A DNA stretch of 64,000 nt from Betaproteobacteria bacterium (GCA_016234745.1 JACRAR010000030.1:185722-249721), one strand, 5' to 3'; shown: positions 29,703 to 40,534, numbered from the stretch's first letter. A program made the numbers and translations. Notes: generated from the sequence alone by a model not told the origin.

Positions 29703-31340
29703 CTAGTATTCGTCACTGTAGTGCGATGTTATCGGATAACGCCAATCCTTGCCGAACCCGCGCCGCGTGACGCGGATGCCGACCGGCGACTGGCGCCGCT
29801 TGTACTCGTTGCGCTTGAGCATGCCCACCACGCGGCGCACGGCCTCTTCGGGATGCCCCAGGGCGATGATCTCGCGCGGGCTGAGATCCTGCTCCATGTA
29901 GGCTTCGATGATGGCGTCGAGCGTGGCGTAGGGGGGCAGGGTGTCCTGGTCGGTCTGGCCGGGCTTGAGTTCGGCCGAAGGCGCGCGGGTCAGAATGTTC
30001 TCCGGAATATCCCGGCTGACGGCATTGCGGTACTCGCAGAGACGATAGACGAAGGTTTTGTAGATGTCCTTGATGACGGCAAAGCCGCCGGCCATGTCAC
30101 CATACAGCGTGGCATAGCCGACCGCCATTTCGCTCTTGTTGCCGGTGGTCAGGACGATGGCGCCGGTGCGGTTGGACAGCGCCATGAGGATCATGCCGCG
30201 AATGCGTGCCTGCAAATTCTCTTCGGTGGTGTCGCCCGGACTCTTGCTGCCGCAGGCATCGAGCTGCGGTGCGAGCACGGAGGCAAATTCGCGCATCAGC
30301 GGTTCTATGGCGATCTCGTCGTAGCGTACCCCGAGCTGGCGCACCATCGCGCGCGAATCGTCCAGGCTCATCTGCGCCGTGTAGGGCGAAGGCATCATCA
30401 CCGCGCGCACCTTGTCGGCTCCCAGCGCATCGACGGCGATGGCCAGGGTCAGAGCCGAATCGACACCACCGGAGAGGCCGATGAGGGCGCCGGGAAAGCC
30501 ATTCTTGCCGAGGTAGTCGCGCACACCCAGCTTGAGTGCGGCGTATACCTCCGCCTCCAGTGACTGAGCCGGCGCGACCGTTCCCGGCAGCAGTTTGCCC
30601 GCGGAGTATTCGACAATCTGCAGCGCTTCCTCGAAGGAGGGCATCTGCATGATCAGCGCGCCACTGCCATCCAGCACGAACGAAGCGCCATCGAATACCA
30701 GCTCATCCTGGCCACCGACCAGATTGACATAGACCGCCGGTATGTCGGTGGCGGAGATGCGTGCGCGCAGTACCTCGTAACGTTTTGCCTGCTTGTTGAG
30801 GTGATAGGGCGAGGCGTTCAAGGTCAGCAGCAGTTCCGCCCCGGCGGCGCGTGCCGCATCGGCGGCGCCGGCTTCCCAGACATCGGCGCAGATATTCACA
30901 CCGCAGTGCACCCCCTTCAGCGTCACCACGCAGGGGAGCGTGCCGGAATCGAAATAACGTTCCTCGTCAAATACTTCGTAATTGGGCAAGCGGTACTTGC
31001 GATAGGTCGTCTCGATCTGTCCCTGGCGCAACAGGGAGGCGGCATTGAAGTGCTGCCCTTCATGCTCTTCCGGGTGACCAACCAGCAGCGCCAAGTTCGG
31101 GACGCGTTCGGCGGCGGATCGTGCAAGCTGGTTCAGTTCGCGTGAGGCGGTTCGATAGAAATCCGGCCGCAAGAGCAAGTCTTCCGGAGGGTAGCCGCAC
31201 AGGGCCAGCTCGGGTGTAATCAACAAATCCGCGCCGAGCTGGGCCGCACGTTCCGCGCTGGCCAGGATGCGGCGCGAGTTGCCGGCTAAATCCCCGACCA
31301 CGCAATTGATCTGGGCAATCGCGATGCGCAGCGGGTTCAT
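29703..31340 (-). CDS. nadE: Glutamine-dependent NAD+ synthetase
   Basis: A 545-residue enzyme converting deamido-NAD to NAD using glutamine. The N-terminal nitrilase-type glutaminase (about 1-260) has its Glu in LLITPELALCGYPPEDLLL, Lys in TYRKYRLPNYEVFDEERYF and nucleophile Cys in CGVNICADVWE. The C-terminal synthetase has the PP-loop GLSGGVDSALTLAI and TTGNKSEMAVGYATLYGDMAGG. Length is normal for the two-domain bacterial type. glnB follows immediately. Confidence 0.95.
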   Translation of the reverse strand: MNPLRIAIAQINCVVGDLAGNSRRILASAERAAQLGADLLITPELALCGYPPEDLLLRPDFYRTASRELNQLARSAAERVPNLALLVGHPEEHEGQHFNAASLLRQGQIETTYRKYRLPNYEVFDEERYFDSGTLPCVVTLKGVHCGVNICADVWEAGAADAARAAGAELLLTLNASPYHLNKQAKRYEVLRARISATDIPAVYVNLVGGQDELVFDGASFVLDGSGALIMQMPSFEEALQIVEYSAGKLLPGTVAPAQSLEAEVYAALKLGVRDYLGKNGFPGALIGLSGGVDSALTLAIAVDALGADKVRAVMMPSPYTAQMSLDDSRAMVRQLGVRYDEIAIEPLMREFASVLAPQLDACGSKSPGDTTEENLQARIRGMILMALSNRTGAIVLTTGNKSEMAVGYATLYGDMAGGFAVIKDIYKTFVYRLCEYRNAVSRDIPENILTRAPSAELKPGQTDQDTLPPYATLDAIIEAYMEQDLSPREIIALGHPEEAVRRVVGMLKRNEYKRRQSPVGIRVTRRGFGKDWRYPITSHYSDEY

Positions 31341-31352
31341 GCAGTGTCTAAA

Positions 31353-31380
31353 CCTCGTTCCCGCCGGTGCGGGAACGAGG
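31353..31380 (-). terminator. Stem-loop terminator after the thiolase gene
   Basis: A 12-bp perfect stem (CCTCGTTCCCGC/GCGGGAACGAGG) with a four-base loop, followed on the minus strand by TTTAG. It lies between the thiolase stop and the nadE start, so it probably separates the two units. Confidence 0.6.
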
Positions 31381-31412
31381 GATGCCGGTTATTGCAACAT
31401 TCAGCCGTCGAA

Positions 31413-32603
31413 TCACAGGCGCTCGAAAACGCAGGCGATGCCTTGTCCGCCGCCGATGCACATGGTGACCAGGGCATAGCGGCCGTTGCTGCGCTGCAAC
31501 TCATAGAGCGCCTTGGTGGCGATGAAGGCGCCGGAACAGCCGACCGGGTGGCCGAGGGCAATCGCACCGCCATTCGGGTTGGTCTTGGCCATGTCGAGGC
31601 CGAGACCCTTGGCGACCGCCAGCGCCTGCGCGGCAAAGGCTTCGTTCGACTCGATCACGTCCATCTTGTCCAGGCTCAGACCGGCGCGCTGCAGAGCGAG
31701 CTTGGAGGCCGGGATCGGTCCTTCGCCCATGATGTCGTTGGGCACACCCGCCAGGGCATAGGAGACGAGGCGTGCCATCGGCTTGTAGCCGGCCTTGGCG
31801 GCAGCGGCGGCATCGGCCAGCACGAAGAAGGAAGCGCCGTCATTGATGCCGGACGCATTGCCGGCGGTCACGGTGCCGCCATCCTTCTTGAAGGCCGGCT
31901 TCATCTTGGCCAGGGATTCCATGGTGGTGTTGGCCTTGACATGCTCGTCGGTGTCGAAAACCACCTCGCCCTTCTTGCTTTGCTGCACGATCGGCACGAT
32001 CTGCGACTTGAAGCGCCCGTCGGCAATGGCCGCGGCGGCGCGGCGCTGGGATTCGACCGCGAAGGCATCCTGCTGTTCGCGCGTGATGCCCCATTTCGTG
32101 GCCAGATTCTCGGCGGTGATGCCCATGTGGCCGACGCCGAACGGATCGGTCAGCACGGCCACCATCATGTCGAGCGCTTTGGCGTCGCCCATGCGGGCGC
32201 CGGAGCGCATCGCCGGCAACATGTAGCTGCCGCGCGACATCACTTCGACGCCGCCGCCGATGCCGTAGTCGCAATCACCCAGCATGATCGCCTGGGAAGT
32301 CGAAACGATGGCCTGCAGACCCGAACTGCACAGGCGATTCACCGCCATGGCCACCGAATCCATCGGCAGCCCGGCCTGGATCGAGGCCACGCGCGCCACA
32401 TAGGCGTAACGCAACTCGGTGGGAATGCAGTTGCCGACCGTTACATAATTGATTTGCTTGGGGTCTACGCGGGAACGCTGCACGGCCTCTTTCATGACCA
32501 TGCCGGCCAGTTCGGCCGGCTCGATCCCGCTGAGAGCCCCGCCGAACGTGCCGATCGCGGAACGCACAGCACTCAATATCACTACTTCTCTTTTGTCAGC
32601 CAT
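31413..32603 (-). CDS. Acetyl-CoA C-acetyltransferase (thiolase)
   Basis: A 396-residue thiolase interconverting two acetyl-CoA and acetoacetyl-CoA, or cleaving longer 3-ketoacyl-CoAs. The nucleophile Cys is in AVNRLCSSGLQAI, the catalytic His in GGAIALGHPVGCSGA and the second Cys in VTMCIGGGQGIA. ATG 32603 has AGGAG upstream; the longer frame runs into the neighbouring gene. It could serve polyhydroxybutyrate synthesis or beta-oxidation; no phaB or fad genes are adjacent. Confidence 0.9.
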   Translation of the reverse strand: MADKREVVILSAVRSAIGTFGGALSGIEPAELAGMVMKEAVQRSRVDPKQINYVTVGNCIPTELRYAYVARVASIQAGLPMDSVAMAVNRLCSSGLQAIVSTSQAIMLGDCDYGIGGGVEVMSRGSYMLPAMRSGARMGDAKALDMMVAVLTDPFGVGHMGITAENLATKWGITREQQDAFAVESQRRAAAAIADGRFKSQIVPIVQQSKKGEVVFDTDEHVKANTTMESLAKMKPAFKKDGGTVTAGNASGINDGASFFVLADAAAAAKAGYKPMARLVSYALAGVPNDIMGEGPIPASKLALQRAGLSLDKMDVIESNEAFAAQALAVAKGLGLDMAKTNPNGGAIALGHPVGCSGAFIATKALYELQRSNGRYALVTMCIGGGQGIACVFERL

Positions 32604-32626
32604 TTGCACTTCTCCTGATGAAAAAA

Positions 32627-33538
32627 TCAACCTACCCAACTCGCCACCCAGAACAGTGCCAGCAACAGCAGGCATAGCACCAGGGTGCGCCAAACAAGAC
32701 CAATCGTGCTTTGCATGAAATCGGCATCGGCTTCATCGCCAAGCCCCAATTCCGGGCGTTCGCTCAATTCGCCGGACTGTTCCACCGGCGCTCCCAAACG
32801 TACACCCAGTGCGCCGGCACCGCTGGCCAGCAGGATGCCGTTGCCCGCCTCGGGCCAGCTTGCCGCCTGGGTGCGCCAGCAATGCACCGCATCCTCGAAG
32901 TCGCCGACCATGGCAAAGCTCGCTGCCGTGATGCGCAATGGCAGCCAATCGAGATAAAAGAATGCGCGTTGGGCGAATTCACCAAACCCGCCGTAACCCG
33001 GCCGACCCCAGTGCATGCCGAAGAACAGCGCGACCCGATACAGCAGAGCACCCGCCGGCCCGAGCAGGAAGAACCACAGCATTGGCGCAAACACGTGGCG
33101 ATGCGAGGCGACCAGCGCCTGCTCGATGGCCAGCCGCGCCACTTCGCCGGACGCCAGGTGATCAGCGGAGTGCCCGCGCCATTCGCCCAGCAGGGCGCGG
33201 GCGCGTTCGAGTTCTCCCAGGCGCAACGCCAGGTGAATGTCGGTGAAATAATGGCTGAAATGACGAAAACCCAGCGTCAGATAAATCAGTGCAACATTCA
33301 GCAGCAACGACAGCAAAGGCAGCAGCCAGGCCAGCAGGAATTGCAGCAGCAGGATGACGCCGACAAGAGGCAGCACTGCGATGAGCCAGGCGATCTTGCC
33401 GTGGCGATACTGGCCGTCGTTGAAGCGCTCCTCGAGAAAGCCCGCGAAACGGGTCAGGGGCTTGTTCACGAAGCGCTGCTGCGGCAGCGGCTGAACCTGC
33501 TCAAGGAGCAGAGCGATAACGATGGAAAACAGGGTCAT
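32627..33538 (-). CDS. CobD/CbiB-family membrane protein
   Basis: A 303-residue integral membrane protein with helices near 45-90, 150-180 and 280-300. It carries the EWRGHSADHLASGEVARLAIEQAL and RALFFG-like segment of the CobD/CbiB superfamily, which also includes AmpE. True CbiB attaches aminopropanol to cobyrinic acid, but no other cobalamin gene is nearby. Betaproteobacteria widely carry this variant as a single gene, so its real role is open. A palindrome lies 43 bp upstream. Confidence 0.78.
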   Translation of the reverse strand: MTLFSIVIALLLEQVQPLPQQRFVNKPLTRFAGFLEERFNDGQYRHGKIAWLIAVLPLVGVILLLQFLLAWLLPLLSLLLNVALIYLTLGFRHFSHYFTDIHLALRLGELERARALLGEWRGHSADHLASGEVARLAIEQALVASHRHVFAPMLWFFLLGPAGALLYRVALFFGMHWGRPGYGGFGEFAQRAFFYLDWLPLRITAASFAMVGDFEDAVHCWRTQAASWPEAGNGILLASGAGALGVRLGAPVEQSGELSERPELGLGDEADADFMQSTIGLVWRTLVLCLLLLALFWVASWVG

Positions 33539-33580
33539 GCCGGACAGTCAGGAGAGACGTAAAAAGTTGTGATGCAGAGA

Positions 33581-33600
33581 TATTGTGCACGTGCACAATA
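33581..33600. promoter_or_regulatory. 20-bp perfect palindrome upstream of the CobD/CbiB-like gene
   Basis: TATTGTGCACGTGCACAATA is fully self-complementary and lies 43 bp upstream of the start and 18 bp beyond the Nudix gene stop. It is a plausible regulator-binding site or small terminator; no T-run follows on either strand. Confidence 0.45.
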
Positions 33601-33618
33601 CCACAGCACCGGCTAATA

Positions 33619-34224
33619 TCAGTCAACCGCTAACAGGAAATGTCGCAAACTGACGAGCATTCCCGCAGTGGCTCCCCAGATGTAGTAACCCTCCCAAGGC
33701 ATGGCGTAATACTCGCGCATGCTGCCCCGATACTCGATCTTGTGCCGCAGGCAGTTGGCCGGATCGAGCAGGAAGCTGAGTGGCGTCTCGAAAGCCTCAG
33801 CGACCTCGAAATCATCGAGTTTGAGATTCAACGGTGGATGCACCAGGCCAACCACCGGCGTGATCGAAAAACCGGTGCCGGTGCGGTATTCCGGCAACAA
33901 GCCAAGCACTTCGACCTGGTCCGGTGACAGGCCGACTTCTTCCTGGGCTTCGCGCAGTGCGGTTTCGATTGGCGAGGCATCCTGCTCCTCGCAGCGTCCG
34001 CCGGGAAAGCTGATTTGGCCGGCGTGGTCACGCAGGTGGGCGGTGCGCTGGGTGAGCAGCACGGTCAGGCCGGTTTTGCGCGGCACCAGCGGCACCAGCA
34101 CTGCTGCTGCGGTGAGTGGCTGGGTGAGGGGCTCGTTCCAGTCCGGCTCAACCACGCTAGGGAAGTCGTGGCTGCCTTTGGCGGCAAAGCGCACGCGCAA
34201 GTGGTCGAGGGTGGGGTGAATCAC
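33619..34224 (-). CDS. Nudix hydrolase, CoA pyrophosphatase type
   Basis: A 201-residue Nudix protein of the NudL/YeaB group that cleaves CoA and acyl-CoA to 4'-phosphopantetheine and 3',5'-ADP. The Nudix box begins at SFPGGRCEEQDASP and continues to ALREAQEEVGL with its REUXEE core. The group-specific upstream segment LLTQRTAHLRDHAGQI, the CoA-type signature, precedes it. It is separated from the genes on both sides by non-coding stretches of at least 50 bp. Confidence 0.9.
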   Translation of the reverse strand: MIHPTLDHLRVRFAAKGSHDFPSVVEPDWNEPLTQPLTAAAVLVPLVPRKTGLTVLLTQRTAHLRDHAGQISFPGGRCEEQDASPIETALREAQEEVGLSPDQVEVLGLLPEYRTGTGFSITPVVGLVHPPLNLKLDDFEVAEAFETPLSFLLDPANCLRHKIEYRGSMREYYAMPWEGYYIWGATAGMLVSLRHFLLAVD

Positions 34225-34278
34225 CGGCGTGCGCTCAACACAATGTCATTCCTGATCAGGAGTCGAGAACAAGCCGGG

Positions 34279-34764
34279 TTAATCACGAAAGTTATTGAAC
34301 TGCAGCGGTACATCGGTCACCGCCTTCTTGACCAGGGCGATGGTCTCCTGCAGCAGGTCGCGCTTGGCCCCTGAGACGCGCACCGTATCTCCCTGGATGT
34401 TCGCCTGCACCTTGAGCTTGCTGTCCTTGATGTGGCGCACGATCTTTTTCGCCAGATCGCCTTCAATGCCGACTTTGAGACGGATTTCCTGCTTTGCCTT
34501 GTTGCCGCTGATTTTCTGCGGTTCCTGCTTGTCCAGGCAGCGCACATCGACACCGCGCTTGGCAAACTTGGCGGTCAGGATGTCGTATACCTGGCCGAGC
34601 TTGAAGTCGTCGTCGGCAAACAGGGTCAAGAGTTTTTCGCCCATTTCAATGCGGGCATCCGAGCCCTTGAAGTCGAAGCGATTGCTGACTTCCTTGTTAG
34701 CCTGGTCAACTGCGTTGTGCAATTCGACCTGATCGATTTCTGAAACGATGTCGAAGGATGGCAT
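34279..34764 (-). CDS. yajQ: YajQ-family cyclic-di-GMP/nucleotide-binding protein
   Basis: A 161-residue member of the YajQ (DUF520) family: [20 protein letters not shown] at the start, [32 protein letters not shown] and a C-terminal LQFNNFRD. The family folds as two ferredoxin-like domains that bind nucleotides; the Xanthomonas homologue binds cyclic di-GMP and controls virulence transcription. The start at 34764 follows the conserved N-terminus; a 14-residue extension has no family match. Confidence 0.93.
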   Translation of the reverse strand: MPSFDIVSEIDQVELHNAVDQANKEVSNRFDFKGSDARIEMGEKLLTLFADDDFKLGQVYDILTAKFAKRGVDVRCLDKQEPQKISGNKAKQEIRLKVGIEGDLAKKIVRHIKDSKLKVQANIQGDTVRVSGAKRDLLQETIALVKKAVTDVPLQFNNFRD

Positions 34765-34824
34765 GGCTTCTTCTCTCGTAAATTGGTGGCTCAGATCATA
34801 CCGCACCTGACAGTGTTTGATCGC

Positions 34825-36492
34825 TTACAGCTTGGCCCAGGCGCCGCCACGTTTCTTTGCCGTCGCATCATCCGGGCCTCCCAGCTTGACGATGCCGGTT
34901 TCCGCGGGAGGAGCGAACTCCTGGGGCAGGCTCATCTCCTGGATCTCGGCTATTTCTTTTTCCTGGTTTCGTTTTAAAGCGTTGTAGCCGTGCCGGGCTG
35001 CGTCGTAAGCCGCCAGTGCGGATTTGTACTTGGAACGGGTAAATTCGCGGTATACGTCTTCGACGATGGACACCGCGACCGTAATGCCAACGGCAGTCCC
35101 GAGCGGGAGCAGGATCAATTCGGACATGGATTCAAGTATGCCCCGGTAGATGGGGCCGGCAATTTTCGAACTTTCGAACAGGAACACGCCAATTCCGCTG
35201 ACGGCGCCAGTGATCACGCCAGTTCTTGAGGTTTTGCCCTCGGTCAGGGATTCGTCCGAAATGTTTGGGGGTAAATAGTCTTCTCGCCGCGGCGGATGGA
35301 GTACCTGCTGCTGCAACAAGCGAATGCTGTGTCCCTTGAATTCCTCAAGGCATGCGGGAAGCAGCCGAAAGCCTTCGAGCAATCGATCAATTGCAGTGTT
35401 GTACGCAAACAAGGTTTTCGATTCGGCTATCGCTTCGGCGGAGCCTGGTATTTCCGTGGTTGCTGCAAAGCTCCGCAGACGCATGTCTTCGATGGAGACA
35501 TCCATGAAGGAAAAGTCCCGCAAGATCTTCAGTGCACGCCGATAACGCTCGGCGACCTGCTTGTAGCGCTCCTCGTAACGCTCAAGCGCCTGTTGCAGGA
35601 CGCCGTCGAGGAAATCCTTCGCGGCGACGAAATCCGGATCGCCAATGGCATGAAGAGCACGTTCAACATCGAGCAGGATGGCATCGGCGAGCCGCTCCGC
35701 GGCTTCCTTGCGCATGCCCTTCAGAAAAAGGGCGCGACCGAGTTGATACATCCCGGCGGCATGGGTCGGCAGGGTATTCAAGCCTTTACGGGTGTGTGCA
35801 ATCGCGTCCTCGATGTCGCCCGCAACCAGGGCTGCGCGTCCGGCGCAGATCATTGCGTGCCCGGCTTCGACTGGATGCGTGGCAGCGGCCAGCCGTGCCG
35901 CAGTCAGGAAGGCATGCTGGGCCAAGGGTGGATTCACGATGCCGGGCGAGGTATTGCGGTAGCTTCCCAGCCGGATGAGTCCCATGAGAAAATGAAAGCG
36001 AAACTCGCTTTTGTTGCCCTGATTGGTTCCCTCGCCATCGATGGCGCGCGAGACGGATTGGAAAGCCTCCCTATATAACTGCTGGCGGAACTGGCTGCAC
36101 CCCTGTTCGAATTGCTCGTACGCCCATTTACTTCCCGCCGTCTTGTTCTGCTGGACCAGTTCATCCAATTCGAAGTTGATCTGGCTTTGAGCGATCAATC
36201 CGTCGGTGCATCCCCAATGCAGCTGATTCCCCGCTTCGGCGCCATCACTCTCTCCCGTCTCCATGGCCGGCATGACCTGGGACAGCATGGTGAAGCCGTG
36301 CTCCAGATTCGCCGGCGCGACGGCGATACCACGCTCCGACAACTGCGGGTTGGTTGCGACGCGGTCCTTGAACTGGTTGTCTATGCCAAAGCGAAGCGTT
36401 CCCTCGGGCTGCTTGATCCGCAGAAAATCTCCATAGGACAGTCTGGCACTGGGAGTGTGATCGTAGAGAGAGGAGAACTCATTCGGGAGCAT
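34825..36492 (-). CDS. Large protein of unknown function with TPR-like repeats
   Basis: A 555-residue protein not recognised as a known family. The N-terminus is polar (MLPNEFSSLYDHTPSARLSYGDFL). Residues about 125-300 form helical repeats resembling TPRs (AGHAMICAGRAALVAGDIEDAIAHT, GMYQLGRALFLKGMRKEAAERLADA). A long coiled helix with Glu/Arg runs follows (ERYEERYKQVAERYRRALKI). Two Gly-rich hydrophobic segments near residues 425-475 (TGVITGAVSGIGVFLF, LILLPLGTAVGITVAVSIV) could be membrane-inserting, and a Lys/Glu-rich tail ends the protein. GGGAG lies too close to the start for a normal spacing. It is alone between yajQ and ppnP. Confidence 0.7.
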   Translation of the reverse strand: MLPNEFSSLYDHTPSARLSYGDFLRIKQPEGTLRFGIDNQFKDRVATNPQLSERGIAVAPANLEHGFTMLSQVMPAMETGESDGAEAGNQLHWGCTDGLIAQSQINFELDELVQQNKTAGSKWAYEQFEQGCSQFRQQLYREAFQSVSRAIDGEGTNQGNKSEFRFHFLMGLIRLGSYRNTSPGIVNPPLAQHAFLTAARLAAATHPVEAGHAMICAGRAALVAGDIEDAIAHTRKGLNTLPTHAAGMYQLGRALFLKGMRKEAAERLADAILLDVERALHAIGDPDFVAAKDFLDGVLQQALERYEERYKQVAERYRRALKILRDFSFMDVSIEDMRLRSFAATTEIPGSAEAIAESKTLFAYNTAIDRLLEGFRLLPACLEEFKGHSIRLLQQQVLHPPRREDYLPPNISDESLTEGKTSRTGVITGAVSGIGVFLFESSKIAGPIYRGILESMSELILLPLGTAVGITVAVSIVEDVYREFTRSKYKSALAAYDAARHGYNALKRNQEKEIAEIQEMSLPQEFAPPAETGIVKLGGPDDATAKKRGGAWAKL

Positions 36493-36563
36493 GAGTCGGC
36501 CTGTTTTCCCCTGGATCTTTGAGGTACTCAGAGAGGCTGTTTCATGGATAAGGTGGGCGCAAA

Positions 36564-36878
36564 TCAGCCGAAATGGCACACATAGTGATAAGGCTCGCCG
36601 CTGACCTCGATGTCGAAGCTGGAGTTGGCCGGCACCTTGAAGGATTCCCCGGCAGCATAGCGGGTCCACGCCGTTTCGCCCTTGATGCGCACGCGGCAGG
36701 CACCGGCGACACCTTCCATGATTTCCGGCACGCCGGTGTTGAAAGTCAGCGTGGCCGGGAGGATTACACCCACGCTTTTCCTGGTGCCGTCGGCAAATTG
36801 CACGGTATGGCTGACGCACTTGCCGTCGAAGTACACATTGGCCTGCTTGATGATGCTGACATTATCGAATTGAGACAT
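36564..36878 (-). CDS. ppnP: Pyrimidine/purine nucleoside phosphorylase
   Basis: A 104-residue single cupin of the PpnP (formerly DUF1255/YaiE) family, which splits several nucleosides with phosphate. Recognisable are [44 protein letters not shown] and the C-terminal [23 protein letters not shown] 36878 lies 3 bp after the DUF2788 gene stop, so the two are coupled. A TTG five codons upstream is possible. Confidence 0.9.
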   Translation of the reverse strand: MSQFDNVSIIKQANVYFDGKCVSHTVQFADGTRKSVGVILPATLTFNTGVPEIMEGVAGACRVRIKGETAWTRYAAGESFKVPANSSFDIEVSGEPYHYVCHFG

Positions 36879-36880
36879 GG

Positions 36881-37090
36881 CTAGATTCCCCAAAGTTTCT
36901 GGATGATGCTTTTGGCGACGAAGCCGAACATGCCGAAAGCGAGAACGAAGAACAGCACGAAAGTCCCCGTGCGTCCCGCCTTCGACTTATATGCCAGTTC
37001 ACCGACGATGAACAGCATGTACAGGATGAACGCGCTGACGCCGTAGGTGACGAAGAACTCGGAAAACTGTTCTTCACTGAAGCCGAACAC
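36881..37090 (-). CDS. Small membrane protein (DUF2788)
   Basis: A 69-residue protein with two membrane helices (about 12-32 and 42-62) separated by a basic loop (YKSKAGRTG). Its length and pattern ([30 protein letters not shown]) fit DUF2788, a family of unknown function found mainly in betaproteobacteria. It lies 9 bp downstream of argG and 3 bp upstream of ppnP, so it is read with them. Confidence 0.82.
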   Translation of the reverse strand: MFGFSEEQFSEFFVTYGVSAFILYMLFIVGELAYKSKAGRTGTFVLFFVLAFGMFGFVAKSIIQKLWGI

Positions 37091-37099
37091 TCCGCCGCC

Positions 37100-38329
<1,230 letters not shown>

Positions 38330-38351
38330 GAGTTTGTTATTCCTATCCAGA

Positions 38352-39293
38352 TCAATGATTCAATTTGCCCAGCAGCAGAAACTCCAGCAGCGCCTTCTGC
38401 GCGTGCAGGCGATTTTCAGCTTCTTCCCAAACTATGCTCTGCAGACCGTCGATCACCGCCGCGGCAACTTCCTCGCCGCGATGTGCCGGCAGGCAATGCA
38501 TGAACAAGGCGTCGGGGCGGGCGCGCTGCATCATTTCGGCATCGACCTGCCAGTCCTCGAAGTCACGCAAGCGTTCTTCGTTCTCGGCTTCAAAGCCCAT
38601 GCTGGTCCACACGTCGGTGGTCACCAGGTCGGCGCCTGTGGCGGCTTCGAGTGGATCGGCAAATTGCCGGTAGTGATCCGTTCCCAGCAGCCCGGCGCGC
38701 TCGGGTTCGACTTCGTATCCGGGCGGCGTCGACACGCGCACATTGAAGCCAAAGATTTCGGCGGCCTGCAGCCAGGTATTGCAGACATTGTTCGAGTCGC
38801 CGATCCAGGCGACGGTCTTGCCGGCGATGCTGCCGCGCTGCTCAATGAAGGTGTAGATATCGGCAAGGATCTGGCAGGGGTGGTACTCGTTGGTCAAGCC
38901 GTTGATCACCGGCACACGCGAGTTGGCGGCAAAGCGCTCGATGATTTCCTGCTCGTAGGTGCGGATCATGACGATGTCGCTCATGCGCGAAATGACTTGG
39001 GCCGCATCCTCGACCGGCTCGCCGCGCCCCAGTTGCGAGTCGCGCGTGTTGAGATAGATCGCCGAGCCGCCGAGCTGCTGCATGCCGGCTTCGAAAGAGA
39101 GCCGCGTGCGCGTGCTGGCCTTCTCGAAAATCATCACCAGGGTGCGATCGGTCAGCGGCCAGTATTGCTGATAAGACTTGAACTGCGTCTTGATGCGCCG
39201 GGTGCGCTCGAACAGATACTCGAACTCGGCGCGGCTGAAGTCTTTGAACTGAAGGAAATGCCGGGGTGCAGCCCTGGCGATACTTGCAGACAT
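38352..39293 (-). CDS. argF: Ornithine carbamoyltransferase
   Basis: A 313-residue enzyme making citrulline from ornithine and carbamoyl phosphate. The carbamoyl-phosphate loop is [15 protein letters not shown], then HPCQILAD, the ornithine loop [14 protein letters not shown] and the conserved [11 protein letters not shown]. It starts 3 bp after the argD stop. Length and motifs match the anabolic type. Confidence 0.96.
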   Translation of the reverse strand: MSASIARAAPRHFLQFKDFSRAEFEYLFERTRRIKTQFKSYQQYWPLTDRTLVMIFEKASTRTRLSFEAGMQQLGGSAIYLNTRDSQLGRGEPVEDAAQVISRMSDIVMIRTYEQEIIERFAANSRVPVINGLTNEYHPCQILADIYTFIEQRGSIAGKTVAWIGDSNNVCNTWLQAAEIFGFNVRVSTPPGYEVEPERAGLLGTDHYRQFADPLEAATGADLVTTDVWTSMGFEAENEERLRDFEDWQVDAEMMQRARPDALFMHCLPAHRGEEVAAAVIDGLQSIVWEEAENRLHAQKALLEFLLLGKLNH

Positions 39294-39295
39294 GA

Positions 39296-40468
39296 CTAGG
39301 CTCCCAGAAACTCGCGGATTACGCGGGAGAGCGTCGTCACCAGTTCCTGCGCCTGGTTGGCATCAAAAATCAAGGGCGGCAGCAGACGTATCACCTTGTC
39401 CGCGGTCACATTGATGAGCAGGCCGGCGGCCATGGCGCGCTCGACGAGCTCACCGCAATTGCGGTCGAGTTCGATGCCGATCATGAGGCCGTCGCCGCGA
39501 ATTTCAGTGACCGCGGCGATGCCATCGAGCGCCTTGCGCAGATCTTCCCGTATGGCTTCGCCGAGTGCATGGGCGTGTGCCATCAAGCCGTCCTGCTCGA
39601 TGACGTCGAGCGTGGTCAACGCCGCAACGCAGGCGAAGGGATTGCCGCCGAAGGTGGAGCCGTGGTTGCCCTGCTTGAATACGCCCGTTGCCACGCCCGC
39701 CGCAAGACAGACGCCGATCGGCACGCCCGAGCCAAGACCTTTGGCCAGGGTCATCACGTCGGGCAATATGCCGGCATGCTGATGGGCAAACCAGCGGCCG
39801 GTGCGGGCTGTGCCGCATTGCACCTCGTCGACGATCAGCAGCCAGCCCTTGGCATCGCAGATTCGCCGCAGACCCTGCAGGTATTCGCTGTGCGCCAGGC
39901 GGATGCCGCCTTCTCCCTGGATCGGTTCGATCATCACGGCGACGACATTGGCATTATGCAGGGCGACCGCCTCTACCGCCGCCAGATCGTCGAATGGAAC
40001 GCGCACGAAGCCCGTCACCAGTGGTTCGAAGCCGGCCTGTACCTTGCGGTTGCCGGTTGCCGAGAGCGTTGCCAGGGTACGCCCGTGAAAGGCTTTTTCC
40101 ATGACGACGATGGCCGGTTGTTCGATGCCCTTGTTGTGACCGTAGAGCCGCGCCAGCTTGATCGCTGCCTCGTTGGCTTCGCAACCGGAATTGCAGAAAA
40201 AAGCTTCCTGCATGCCAGACAGCTCGGCAAGCCTGTCCGCCAATTTTTCCTGTTCGCGGATCTGGTACAGGTTGGAGGTGTGAATCAGGCGCGCGGCCTG
40301 GTCGGCCAGCGCCTTGACCAGCCGCGGGTGGGCATGTCCCAGGGTGTTGACGGCGATGCCGGCGAGCGCGTCGAGATAACGACGTCCTTGCTCGTCGTAT
40401 ATCCAGGCACCCTGCCCATGGGTAAATGCTATCGGCAACCGGGCATAAACATTCATCTGATGCGTCAT
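39296..40468 (-). CDS. argD: Acetylornithine aminotransferase
   Basis: A 390-residue PLP enzyme of class III converting N-acetylglutamate semialdehyde to acetylornithine. It also acts on succinyldiaminopimelate in lysine synthesis in many bacteria. Seen are LDALAGIAVNTLGHAHP, FFCNSGCEANEAAIKLAR, LLIVDEVQCGTARTGRWFA and the PLP-lysine motif MTLAKGLGSGVPIG. ATG 40468 with AAGG upstream is chosen; 36 further in-frame residues lie in the divergent intergenic region. Confidence 0.94.
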   Translation of the reverse strand: MTHQMNVYARLPIAFTHGQGAWIYDEQGRRYLDALAGIAVNTLGHAHPRLVKALADQAARLIHTSNLYQIREQEKLADRLAELSGMQEAFFCNSGCEANEAAIKLARLYGHNKGIEQPAIVVMEKAFHGRTLATLSATGNRKVQAGFEPLVTGFVRVPFDDLAAVEAVALHNANVVAVMIEPIQGEGGIRLAHSEYLQGLRRICDAKGWLLIVDEVQCGTARTGRWFAHQHAGILPDVMTLAKGLGSGVPIGVCLAAGVATGVFKQGNHGSTFGGNPFACVAALTTLDVIEQDGLMAHAHALGEAIREDLRKALDGIAAVTEIRGDGLMIGIELDRNCGELVERAMAAGLLINVTADKVIRLLPPLIFDANQAQELVTTLSRVIREFLGA

Positions 40469-40506
40469 GGCGACCTTGCAACCTTGCGAAAACATTGATT
40501 CCAAAT

Positions 40507-40534
40507 AATCACGGCGGCTTGCGCCGCCGTGATT
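40507..40534. repeat. 12-bp perfect stem-loop in the argD/ParA divergent region
   Basis: AATCACGGCGGC and GCCGCCGTGATT enclose TTGC. The hairpin is in the argD leader, between the argD and ParA-like genes. It could be a leader structure or binding site; no ArgR box or T-run was seen with it. Confidence 0.5.
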
